Position numbers and translations under genes: made by a program | The notes under the pieces: model-generated | Databases searched by the model: none | Told to the model about the DNA's origin: nothing | The model's input: only the letters and a program-made list of their open reading frames with translations | From: Gracilimonas halophila | Lineage (GTDB): Bacteria; Bacteroidota; Rhodothermia; Balneolales; Balneolaceae | Length of the DNA: 64,000 nucleotides | NCBI RefSeq assembly: GCF_042684365.1 | Contig: NZ_JBHULI010000024.1 | Span: 868,001-932,000, forward strand | Direction of reading: 5' to 3' | In this document: piece after piece, positions 1-7,621 of the stretch | Position numbering within the stretch: the first letter of the stretch is position 1 | Layout of the letters: each line of letters begins with the position of its first letter

Positions 1-421
1 ACAAGAACAATCCGTATGGTTCGTGTCCTTCTTTTCCCACATCCTGATGATGTCGCTGATGGGCTCTCCGAATTAGTTTCATGAGCTTATTGTCACTACT
101 GAAGGGGACGAATCGCTTATGTGCAAACAGATCGTGAATGATAAAGTACAGTACTCCATAAACCGATATCCCTGCGCCAACGCCAAATGCAGGTGAGGTG
201 AACATGGCATTTGCCCCATCAATCATCAGCCATATCGAGACACTTGCAAAGAACAGGGAAAAAACATCATTGAGTTCAAATAAACCGTGATTTGGCTTAT
301 GGTGAGATTCATGGATCTTCCACAGCAACCCGTGAAAAAGCCAGCGATGTACACAGTATGAAACAATCTCCATCCCCCCGAATCCAATAAAAATAAATGT
401 GATCAAGTATAGCCAATCCAT
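1..421 (-). CDS. crtZ: Beta-carotene 3-hydroxylase CrtZ (3' end cut by window edge)
   Basis: I translated this from the ATG at 421-419 on the minus strand; 140 codons are open to the window edge. The product belongs to the membrane fatty-acid-hydroxylase superfamily of di-iron enzymes that add 3-hydroxyl groups to beta-carotene, giving zeaxanthin. All four histidine boxes of CrtZ are visible: HRWLFH (residues 25-30), HESHH (37-41), then HDLFAH and HQRHH nearer the C-terminus, between hydrophobic helices. CrtZ proteins are usually about 150-170 residues, so only a short tail is missing. A longer overlapping frame at 309-578 is a shadow without these motifs. It is divergent from umuDC, and the other pigment genes must lie to the left. 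Confidence 0.9.
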   Translation of the reverse strand, partial: MDWLYLITFIFIGFGGMEIVSYCVHRWLFHGLLWKIHESHHKPNHGLFELNDVFSLFFASVSIWLMIDGANAMFTSPAFGVGAGISVYGVLYFIIHDLFAHKRFVPFSSDNKLMKLIRRAHQRHHQDVGKEGHEPYGLFL

Positions 422-604
422 ATTTCTCTATTTTTAATGCGTGCCCAATATAAGCTAAACAACAGCAGCACAGAATTTTGTACTGATCATAGTTTGCTAT
501 CCGATTTCTTCTCTTCAGCCCAACTAAATTTTTGAGATAATAGTTTATACTTTCTTCAATTACACATATATTATACATGTAATCTTAAAACCAGCGAGGC
601 ATTT

Positions 605-1039
605 TTGGAGAGACTTAAAATATATCAGGGCGGGTCGGAAAAAAAGCCCAAATATGACATGAAGCTTTCACAAAAAGCAGAGACCGGTTTTGTATCACCG
701 GCGGCCGATCATCTCCAAAAACCGCTGGACCTTGAAGAGCTGATCGTGCATCATCCCGCAGCAACATTTTATGTTCGGGCTGAAGGAAATGCGATGCAGG
801 CATCAGGCATCCATGACGGAGATATTCTGGTGGTTGATCGAAGTATTCATCCTAAAGAAGGAGCCATTGTAATAGCAGCGATCGAAGAAGAACCCGTAAT
901 CCGGAGGCTAGTTAAAAGAGGTTCGCGACTATTTTTGATCTCTGATGCACCCAAATTTGAGCCTATCACCATTCATCCTGATACCAATTGGTTGATCTGG
1001 GGGGTGGTTACGCATGTGATACACAGGTATAAGTCATGA
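605..1039 (+). CDS. umuD: UmuD-like S24 family protein, protease residues replaced
   Basis: The 144-residue product aligns along its full length with UmuD, the LexA-related accessory subunit of DNA polymerase V. The start is a TTG with a GAGG element at 596-599; it is preferred to the ATG at 659 because the LKIY N-terminus matches the UmuD arm. The S24 fold signature (DGDILVVDRS, residues 71-80; WGVVTHVIH near the end) is intact. The catalytic serine of the GDSM motif is alanine here (GNAM, A63), and the catalytic lysine position reads arginine (VIRR, R100). The self-cleavage site that is Cys-Gly in E. coli reads Thr27-Gly28. It therefore probably cannot cleave itself to UmuD'. The stop overlaps the umuC start by 4 bases, so the genes are translationally coupled. 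Confidence 0.9.
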   Translation: MERLKIYQGGSEKKPKYDMKLSQKAETGFVSPAADHLQKPLDLEELIVHHPAATFYVRAEGNAMQASGIHDGDILVVDRSIHPKEGAIVIAAIEEEPVIRRLVKRGSRLFLISDAPKFEPITIHPDTNWLIWGVVTHVIHRYKS

Positions 1040-2370
1040 ACATAGATCCCGGATCTTTCAATAACCGAAGCTCCATCGTGTATGCGATGATCGATTGCAA
1101 TAATTTTTATGCCTCTTGCGAGCGCGTCTTCAATCCAAAGTTAGAAGGGAAACCCATTGTAATTCTCTCCAATAATGATGGGTGTGTCATCGCAAGATCG
1201 GAAGAAGCCAAAGACCTTGGAATTCCTATGGGTGCTCCGGAATTTAAGTTTCGAAGATTCTTCAAGGATAATGGAGTGGTCGTACGATCATCAAATTATC
1301 CACTATATGGAGATATGTCGCGGCGGGTAATGGAAGTACTTCGCAACCTCACCCACGATATTGAAGTTTATAGTATTGATGAAGCTTTTGCTGAACTATC
1401 TACCCAAACCTATTCTGATCTAAACGAATATGGCAGGGTCATCAAACAAACTATATATCAATGGACCGGTTTGCCGGTCTCAGTGGGAATTGCTCCCAGC
1501 AAGACTCTTGCAAAAATTGCAAATGAAACAGCAAAACGAAACCTCACTTATAAAGGGGTTTTAAATTTATGCAATAATCCCGGAACCGATCAGATCTTAA
1601 AAAAAATGCCCCTTCAAAAAGTCTGGGGTATTGGGCATAATCTAACGATCCGCCTCAATCGTTTTGATGTCAATACTGCTTATGATCTGAAACAAAAAGT
1701 GGATTATAAGCGGTGGGTGCGTAAACATTTGAATGTAACAGGATTGCGAACAGTTCTGGAATTAAATGGTTTGCCGTGTATGCAACTGAGTGAAGCGCTG
1801 GAATCCAGAAAAGGTATTCTCACCTCACGTATGTTTGGTAAACCGCTCTATGACCTCACAGAAATTGAAGAAGCTGTTTCTACCTATATCTCCCGGGCAG
1901 CAGAAAAATTACGAGCCCAACATTCACTCGCTTCAAATATGCAGGTCACGTTGATTGGGGATAAATTTAAGAACCCCAAATCCAAGTATAAATACGGAGC
2001 TTATACTTCTTTCAAAGTACCAACCGCTCATACTCCGACACTCATTCATGCAGGAAAACAGATCACCAGATCTATTCACCTCCCCGAAACCAAATACAAA
2101 AAGGCAGCCATCATGCTAACCGGATTGGTCCACAACAGTGAAGTCCAGATGGATCTATTTGATCCCGAACTTTATACACGGCAACAATACACTCTGATGG
2201 AATGTATAGATCAAATAAATACCCGACATGGAAGAAACACCGCTGCTTTTGCTGCTACCGGACTACACCGGAAAAATAATGAGGCAGTGGACTGGAAGAT
2301 GAATCAGAACTTTTTGAGCAAAAGATATACTACGGAATGGGAAGATATTATGATCGCTCAAGCGAGATGA
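1036..2370 (+). CDS. umuC: Y-family DNA polymerase V catalytic subunit UmuC
   Basis: This error-prone translesion polymerase copies damaged DNA during the SOS response, normally with a UmuD' dimer and RecA. The 444-residue length is close to the usual 420-430. The catalytic acidic residues are visible as D20 (MIDCNNFYASCERVF) and D115-E116 in YSIDEAF. The palm and finger region is followed by helix-hairpin-helix and little-finger regions. A sliding-clamp binding peptide, QMDLF, sits at residues 371-375. The start ATG overlaps the umuD stop (ATGA). The polymerase looks fully active although its partner has lost its protease residues. I see no recognisable LexA box upstream of the operon. Confidence 0.95.
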   Translation: MNIDPGSFNNRSSIVYAMIDCNNFYASCERVFNPKLEGKPIVILSNNDGCVIARSEEAKDLGIPMGAPEFKFRRFFKDNGVVVRSSNYPLYGDMSRRVMEVLRNLTHDIEVYSIDEAFAELSTQTYSDLNEYGRVIKQTIYQWTGLPVSVGIAPSKTLAKIANETAKRNLTYKGVLNLCNNPGTDQILKKMPLQKVWGIGHNLTIRLNRFDVNTAYDLKQKVDYKRWVRKHLNVTGLRTVLELNGLPCMQLSEALESRKGILTSRMFGKPLYDLTEIEEAVSTYISRAAEKLRAQHSLASNMQVTLIGDKFKNPKSKYKYGAYTSFKVPTAHTPTLIHAGKQITRSIHLPETKYKKAAIMLTGLVHNSEVQMDLFDPELYTRQQYTLMECIDQINTRHGRNTAAFAATGLHRKNNEAVDWKMNQNFLSKRYTTEWEDIMIAQAR

Positions 2371-2392
2371 AAGTTGAGAGTTGAGAGTTGAC
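2371..2392. repeat. Short 7-bp tandem repeat after umuC
   Basis: Two copies of AGTTGAG and a third AGTTGAC lie head to tail at 2372-2392, directly after the umuC stop. This is probably simple-sequence drift; no function can be assigned. Confidence 0.5.
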
Positions 2393-2496
2393 AGGGTGAT
2401 ATTAGCAATAAGAAAATACTACTTCTAGAATCTGCATCCTTGTTAGCCCAACATAACCCGTTTTTATATCTCCATCACTTTATCAGCTTTCACCTT

Positions 2497-3606
2497 TCAC
2501 TCAACTACTAACTCCGAAGCTTCTTTACCGAGCTGCATTCCAAGAGCTACCCCCATTCCACTGAGTCCGGCTACCAACGCCGTCTTATCTGAGATGCGTT
2601 TCAATATAGGGCTTTTCGTTGGTGTGAATCCCATGATCCCCGACCATTCGATCTCGATCTCCCACCCTTTTGGCAACTTTAGAACATCATCAGCAAAACT
2701 AATAAGGTGATTTTTGATCTTTTCATTTGTACCAAAATCTGTTGTTGTTTCAACATCAATGTCTAAACTTCGAGCTCCGCCGAGTAACAACCGGTCTTCT
2801 CCAGCTCCTCTGAAATAATAGTATCCCGCATCATAGTGATAGGTCCCGTTCCATTTAAGATCTTTGATCGGTTTGGTAACAAATACAAATCCACGGCCGG
2901 GTTTGATGTCAACACTACTCAACAGTTTTGACGTGAATGAATTAGTCGCTATAGCCAGTCGTTCAGCCTTGAGCTCAATCCCATTTTCAAGAATGAGCAC
3001 AGCCTGAGTTTCCTCGATCTTTTTTACCTGAGTCTGCCAACGAAATTCTACTCCCAGCTTGAGGTTCTTTTCATACAGAGTGCGCATCATTTTCCCGGGA
3101 TGAAGACATCCCTCATGCTCAATACTGATGGCAGGAAATCCATTATGCTCTGTAGCCTGATATACCTGATCAGCTCCGGCAGCTTCATTCAGCCAACGAT
3201 TGCAAATATCCAAATGTTCCAGAGCTTCGGTATATACTTTTTTATCCGTAAAGACCTCATATGCACCGGGTTCTCGATACCCGATATTTTCATCACCGAG
3301 CGTTTCTCTCAATAACTGCAAGCCGTTAAATCGACGACGAATTCGTTCTATGATCCTGGACTCTTCTTCGATCTTCATATCCGCCATATGCTCAGTAACT
3401 GAGCCAAAACAAGCAAATCCCGCATTCCGTGTACTGGCCCCGATTGGAAAAAATCCACGATCAATGACCATAACCCTCTCGTCAGGATGAGCTTTCTTAT
3501 AGAAATGAGCAATGGATTGTCCGGTTAAACCGGCTCCAACGATGATCAGGTCGTATGTTCGGTCATATAATTCTGATTCCCAAAAAGAGCGTTCTGCATG
3601 TATCAT
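2497..3606 (-). CDS. FAD-dependent oxidoreductase, DAO family
   Basis: The 369-residue soluble protein belongs to the D-amino acid oxidase/glycine oxidase-like (DAO) family. A Rossmann dinucleotide-binding motif, VGAGLTGQS, sits at residues 23-31, followed by the FAD ribose acid in MVIDRG. The segment GASTRNAGFACFG is the DAO-type substrate/FAD loop, and the C-terminal GLSGMGVALG contacts the flavin. It likely oxidises a secondary or primary amine of an amino-acid-like substrate; the exact substrate cannot be read from the sequence. Its start overlaps the stop of the upstream M20 amidohydrolase by 4 bases, so the two are translated together and may act in sequence on the same N-acyl amino acid. 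Confidence 0.85.
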   Translation of the reverse strand: MIHAERSFWESELYDRTYDLIIVGAGLTGQSIAHFYKKAHPDERVMVIDRGFFPIGASTRNAGFACFGSVTEHMADMKIEEESRIIERIRRRFNGLQLLRETLGDENIGYREPGAYEVFTDKKVYTEALEHLDICNRWLNEAAGADQVYQATEHNGFPAISIEHEGCLHPGKMMRTLYEKNLKLGVEFRWQTQVKKIEETQAVLILENGIELKAERLAIATNSFTSKLLSSVDIKPGRGFVFVTKPIKDLKWNGTYHYDAGYYYFRGAGEDRLLLGGARSLDIDVETTTDFGTNEKIKNHLISFADDVLKLPKGWEIEIEWSGIMGFTPTKSPILKRISDKTALVAGLSGMGVALGMQLGKEASELVVE

Positions 3607-4793
3607 TTGTGATCAAAAACTAAGCTTACCATTAATGGAGTAGCAACCTCAAAAAACCGGTCGTCCACGTTGTATTTGGAATGATGCCAGGGATAATAGG
3701 AATCAGCTTCTTCACTTCCGCTTCCCACAAAAAAGAACGCACCCGGAAAATGTTTCTGATAGAAAGCGAAATCCTCACCTGCCATAATTGGCCTTCTCAT
3801 TTCAACAACTGCTTCTTCGCCAAATAATTCTATGGCTGAATTAAGTACGGTTTGCGCTTCCTTTTCGGTATTAATAACTGCCGGATACCCCCTGTTAAAT
3901 TGAAATTTATAGCTACCCCCGGCCGATTCTGTAATTCCCTTTGCAATAGACTCCAGCTTTTCGATCACTAAATTCTCAGTTTGTGGAGAAAGGGTTCGGG
4001 CGGTTCCCCATAACTTTACCTTTTCGGGAATGATATTATGAGCCGTTCCACCTTCAATTCGTCCAACTGTGACTACCACAGGTTCAGTAGGATCTACATT
4101 TCGGCTGGCTATAGTTTGGACCGCATTGATATACTGTGAAGCCAGTACCACCGGGTCAATGGCTTCATGAGCCCGTGCTGCATGTCCGCCCTTTCCTATG
4201 ATCTCCACCTCAAATTCCGAAGTAGAAGCCATCAAAGCTCCAGGCTTCGTTGCCATTGTTCCAACCTTGTGCATCGGTGAGGTATGAATCCCGTAAATTG
4301 CATCTACCCCTTTATTTTGCAAAAATCCTGTCTCACTCAGCATTTTTCCTCCGCCCGGAAGTTTTTCTTCTCCGGGCTGAAAAACGAACAACACGGTTCC
4401 TTCAATTTCAGCCTGTAATTCTTTTAATATCTTAGCAGCTGTGAGGAGATTTGAGGTATGTGCATCATGTCCACAACAATGAGCTACACCATCATTTTCA
4501 GACAAAAACTCTGACTTTGCAGACCCTTCTTCAAAAATAGGCAAAGCATCAATATCAGCACGGAGCGCGATTACTTTATTCGATTTCTTAGCTCCTTCTA
4601 AAATCCCTACACATCCTGTTTCAAGCGGACTTTCATATGGAATATCCAATTTATCTAACTCAGCTTTAATAAACTTCGTGGTCTCAAATTCCATAAAGCT
4701 AAGCTCGGGATGCCTGTGCAAATATCGACGGGTCTCAATAGCTTCCGGAAGGTATTTTCCAGAAAGGTTTTTAATTTTGGAATGCATGCTCAT
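3603..4793 (-). CDS. M20 family N-acyl amino acid amidohydrolase
   Basis: The product is a 396-residue metallo-amidohydrolase of the M20D group (hippurate hydrolase, N-acetyl-diaminopimelate deacetylase, IAA-amino acid hydrolase relatives). These enzymes hydrolyse the amide bond of N-acylated amino acids in the cytoplasm. Metal ligands and catalytic residues are visible: HCCGHD (C107, H109), PGEEK (E142-E143), the HTS histidine, and a histidine in the C-terminal WHHSKYNVDD. No signal peptide is present. It is the first gene of a two-gene operon with the DAO oxidoreductase (4-base overlap). An N-acyl amino acid scavenging or modification role is inference. Confidence 0.9.
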   Translation of the reverse strand: MSMHSKIKNLSGKYLPEAIETRRYLHRHPELSFMEFETTKFIKAELDKLDIPYESPLETGCVGILEGAKKSNKVIALRADIDALPIFEEGSAKSEFLSENDGVAHCCGHDAHTSNLLTAAKILKELQAEIEGTVLFVFQPGEEKLPGGGKMLSETGFLQNKGVDAIYGIHTSPMHKVGTMATKPGALMASTSEFEVEIIGKGGHAARAHEAIDPVVLASQYINAVQTIASRNVDPTEPVVVTVGRIEGGTAHNIIPEKVKLWGTARTLSPQTENLVIEKLESIAKGITESAGGSYKFQFNRGYPAVINTEKEAQTVLNSAIELFGEEAVVEMRRPIMAGEDFAFYQKHFPGAFFFVGSGSEEADSYYPWHHSKYNVDDRFFEVATPLMVSLVFDHK

Positions 4794-4897
4794 TACCGTG
4801 AATTATACTTTCCCTGATAATAAGGATATTATGGGAGTTGACGTAACCTTTTGAATACTATACCGTATTTATATGGGTTACTTAAAATGAAGGACAT

Positions 4898-6154
4898 ATG
4901 AAAACATCATCTTGGGAAATAATTATAGCCGGCTTTATCTTCGTAGGGGTTGCTATTTACCTTATTGAAAGTGGAACTGAGGCTCCAAAACCTCCTCAAC
5001 CACCTACCCCTCCTGACAGTATTCAACTGAATTTTGACGGAGAACGCCTAAAGCTCATCGAACTTAAAAACCTGGAAAATTTAGAGAATCTAAAAAATCT
5101 TGAGAATCTTGAAAACCTGAAGAACTTGAGTAATTTAAGGAATCTCACGAATTTTTTACCTGCTGAGATCAGAGCTGAAGTTGAGGCTGAGATCGATGAA
5201 GCCATGAAAGAATTTGAGCAGGAAAGTGTCGATGTGGTCCTGAATTCTGAAAAGGGAACAATTTCAATCAATCGTGCCATGTCCGTTTCTTCAGGGGGAT
5301 GGACCGCTGTTTCTACTGGTATTTTTGCCTACGTCAAAGAATTTGACTCCGAAGAACTTAAAGAAGCTCAGTTACGGTTACCCTTCGGATCCATTGATAT
5401 TGTTGGGAGTTCTGATCCTCAGGCAAAATTAACCATTCAGGCATCAGGACAAGTTTCTACAAAAGAAGATCTTAGATCAAAATTAAATACCTTTGCAGAC
5501 ATCAATCCTGAAACTGCGCTTTTCGAGATCAGGACAAGAGGAGATAAAGCGGGTGATCATAACATTCAACTGCAAGCAACGCTCCAGATTCCGCATCAGG
5601 TTAAAGTACACAGCATTACCAATGCCGGGCATATTTCATCAAATAATATAGATGGAAGTCAGTTTTATAAGACATTAGGAGGACATATTACCCTGGTTAA
5701 TCTGTCCGGTGAAATTCATGCCGAAACCGGAGGAGGCCATATTACCGTTACTGATTCAGAAGGCGATTTTGCCCTTAGTTCAAAAGGTGGAAACATCCAT
5801 GCAGAACATTCAAACGGATCTTTGGTAATGAAAACAGCCGGTGGCAATCTACAGGCTCATGATTTTAGCGGCTACTTTGAGGCAACCACCAATGGTGGAA
5901 ATATTGAGCTCAGATTATTGGATATAACCGGACGTTCCAATGCTTCAACCGGAGCGGGAAGTATTAGTATAAGGTTTCCTAAAAATGGAAACGCTGCTTT
6001 TGATCTTTCAGGAAGTTCAGTTGAAATTGGTCCTGATCTAAATTTTCAGGGTTCAAGATCCTCAGCCTCGGCAACGGGGAACATTGGTAGTGGAGGAAAT
6101 AACCTAACTGCAAAAACAAACTATGGAAGTATAATCCTGAAGAGTATCGAATGA
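4898..6154 (+). CDS. Membrane-anchored DUF4097-like protein with xNL triad repeats
   Basis: The 418-residue protein has an N-terminal membrane segment or uncleaved signal anchor (residues 7-23), then a proline-rich linker (KPPQPPTPP). About ten consecutive xNL triplets follow (residues 57-86; DNA 5066-5155) with K, E, S, R or T in the variable position. After an acidic helix (EIRAEVEAEIDEAM), the C-terminal two thirds is a run of glycine-rich beta strands with periodic GG-H-I / GGNI turns, typical of DUF4097 putative-adhesin beta-solenoids. A surface or periplasmic role is likely, function unknown. It stands alone between divergent and convergent genes. A frame on the opposite strand at 5023-5280 is only the antisense image of the repeat. 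Confidence 0.75.
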   Translation: MKTSSWEIIIAGFIFVGVAIYLIESGTEAPKPPQPPTPPDSIQLNFDGERLKLIELKNLENLENLKNLENLENLKNLSNLRNLTNFLPAEIRAEVEAEIDEAMKEFEQESVDVVLNSEKGTISINRAMSVSSGGWTAVSTGIFAYVKEFDSEELKEAQLRLPFGSIDIVGSSDPQAKLTIQASGQVSTKEDLRSKLNTFADINPETALFEIRTRGDKAGDHNIQLQATLQIPHQVKVHSITNAGHISSNNIDGSQFYKTLGGHITLVNLSGEIHAETGGGHITVTDSEGDFALSSKGGNIHAEHSNGSLVMKTAGGNLQAHDFSGYFEATTNGGNIELRLLDITGRSNASTGAGSISIRFPKNGNAAFDLSGSSVEIGPDLNFQGSRSSASATGNIGSGGNNLTAKTNYGSIILKSIE

Positions 6155-6233
6155 CCGCATTAAAATTCGATATGTTTAGGTTATAGTTTTCGCTTACCTT
6201 AGGCTAAGGATTTCACTTAGTCGAATAAGCCTC

Positions 6234-7001
6234 ATGGCACTATCATTACATTCTACCAAAGACGGCTCTTCCACTCTTTATTCTGATCAATTCAGTCAGT
6301 TTTACCATAACCCCAACGGTGCGGCGACAGAAAGCCTCTATGTTTTTTTTCAGACCTCAGGCCTTATCAAATTTCTTGAAAAGGCTTCATCCCTCTCGGT
6401 TTTGGAAGTCGGTTTTGGTACCGGATTAAACTTTCTGCTTCTGGCAGATATTCTTAAAGAACAACAGATCAATATTCCGGTTAAGTTCTATTCCATAGAG
6501 GCATTTCCGGTTGATCAGGAAACAGCAAACAAGTTTGACTTCAAGAATCACATTAAACATCGAGAGCTTGATCAGGTTCTCCCAAAGGTTTTTAAAGAGC
6601 TGAAACCGGGAATGAATGTATTGAAACCTATTGATGATCTCGATTTAGAATTGAACCTGTTCCACGGTACTTTTGAAGACTTTAATATTAAGGGTCTTCA
6701 TGCCGACTTTATCTTTCATGATCCCTTCTCTCCTGAAGTCAATGCTGAACTCTGGAGTCTTGATACCTTTACAAAACTTCGATCATTTTCCGGGTCTGGA
6801 ACTGTCTTAGCAACCTACTGTGCTGCTTCTAAGGCACGTGGTGCAATGTGTGCGGCAGGGTGGTTTGTAGCTAAAGCTCAGGGTGCTTTAGGAAAACGTG
6901 AGATGACATTAGCATCCCTTTCCGAAGATAAATTAACCCCTTTAAAAAGAGTGAATGAAAAGCGACTTGCTAACCGATATAGAAGCGGAGACTTCGATTG
7001 A
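6234..7001 (+). CDS. mnmD: tRNA wobble-uridine methyltransferase MnmD
   Basis: This is a SAM-dependent methyltransferase that completes the mnm5(s2)U modification at tRNA position 34; it is the stand-alone counterpart of the N-terminal half of MnmC. The N-terminus TLYSDQFSQFYHNPNGAATES is the family signature, and the SAM-binding motif I, EVGFGTGLNFLL, lies near residues 56-67. The HDPFSPEVNAELW segment is the conserved catalytic loop. At 255 residues it is the single-domain form without the C-terminal FAD oxidoreductase half. The ATG at 6234 is supported by homology of the very first residues. The gene is monocistronic and converges on engB. Confidence 0.92.
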   Translation: MALSLHSTKDGSSTLYSDQFSQFYHNPNGAATESLYVFFQTSGLIKFLEKASSLSVLEVGFGTGLNFLLLADILKEQQINIPVKFYSIEAFPVDQETANKFDFKNHIKHRELDQVLPKVFKELKPGMNVLKPIDDLDLELNLFHGTFEDFNIKGLHADFIFHDPFSPEVNAELWSLDTFTKLRSFSGSGTVLATYCAASKARGAMCAAGWFVAKAQGALGKREMTLASLSEDKLTPLKRVNEKRLANRYRSGDFD

Positions 7002-7033
7002 TCTTATGGTTCTCTATTTTGGCGACAGGGATA

Positions 7034-7621
7034 TCAGACAAATTCAGTGATCAATTTTTTGATCTCATCAATACCCTCGCGGGAACTCGCTGAATAAGGC
7101 AGGATCGGAACTTCAATATTCATTTCTTTCATGATACGCCGAACCTTGGCTTTTGCCTGATTGACTTTATTTCTGGAAATTTTATCAGCTTTGGAAAGCA
7201 CAACAGCAAAGGGTTTTTCATTCATCCCCATCCAATAAAAGAAGTCTTCATCGAGCTGACTTGGGTCATGTCGCACATCTACCACATGCAGAATCAACTT
7301 CAATGATTCTCTGTCCATCAAATAATCCCGAATGCTTTTTCCCCAACGTTCTCTTTCCTTTTTGGGGACTTTAGCATATCCATATCCGGGCAGATCCACA
7401 AAAAAACACTCTTCACCAAGCTTGTAATAATTCATCTGCTGTGTCTTGCCCGGCACATTAGAAGTGCGTGCAATATTTTTTTTATTCAGCAGGGTATTGA
7501 TAAGTGAAGACTTCCCCACGTTTGATCTTCCGGCAAAACATATTTCTGGCAAACCGGCCGGCGGACATTCTTCGAGTTTGGTAGCACTGGTGATAAACTT
7601 TGGTTGGGCATTAAACATCAA
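7034..7621 (-). CDS. engB: Ribosome biogenesis GTP-binding protein EngB (YihA/YsxC)
   Basis: This small GTPase helps late assembly of the 50S ribosomal subunit. The 195-residue length matches the family. G motifs are clear: GRSNVGKSSLIN (G1), the G2 threonine region TSNVPGKTQ, DLPGYGYAKV (G3), SKADKI (G4) and SASSREG (G5). The start overlaps the purF stop by 4 bases, so it is the second gene of a purF-engB unit. The protein is expected to be essential and cytoplasmic. Confidence 0.95.
   Translation of the reverse strand: MMFNAQPKFITSATKLEECPPAGLPEICFAGRSNVGKSSLINTLLNKKNIARTSNVPGKTQQMNYYKLGEECFFVDLPGYGYAKVPKKERERWGKSIRDYLMDRESLKLILHVVDVRHDPSQLDEDFFYWMGMNEKPFAVVLSKADKISRNKVNQAKAKVRRIMKEMNIEVPILPYSASSREGIDEIKKLITEFV

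Noticed and set aside
309..578. 89-residue frame on the minus strand upstream of umuD
   Set aside because: It is out of frame with the clear CrtZ reading frame at 1-421 and is cysteine-rich noise; the histidine boxes lie in the other frame.
574..581. Palindrome TACATGTA before umuD as a LexA-type SOS box
   Set aside because: It is only 8 bases and does not fit known LexA consensus sites; one short palindrome in AT-rich DNA is expected by chance.
5023..5280. 85-residue antisense frame rich in F, R and S
   Set aside because: It is the mirror image of the xNL repeat on the plus strand; the periodicity belongs to the DUF4097-like gene.
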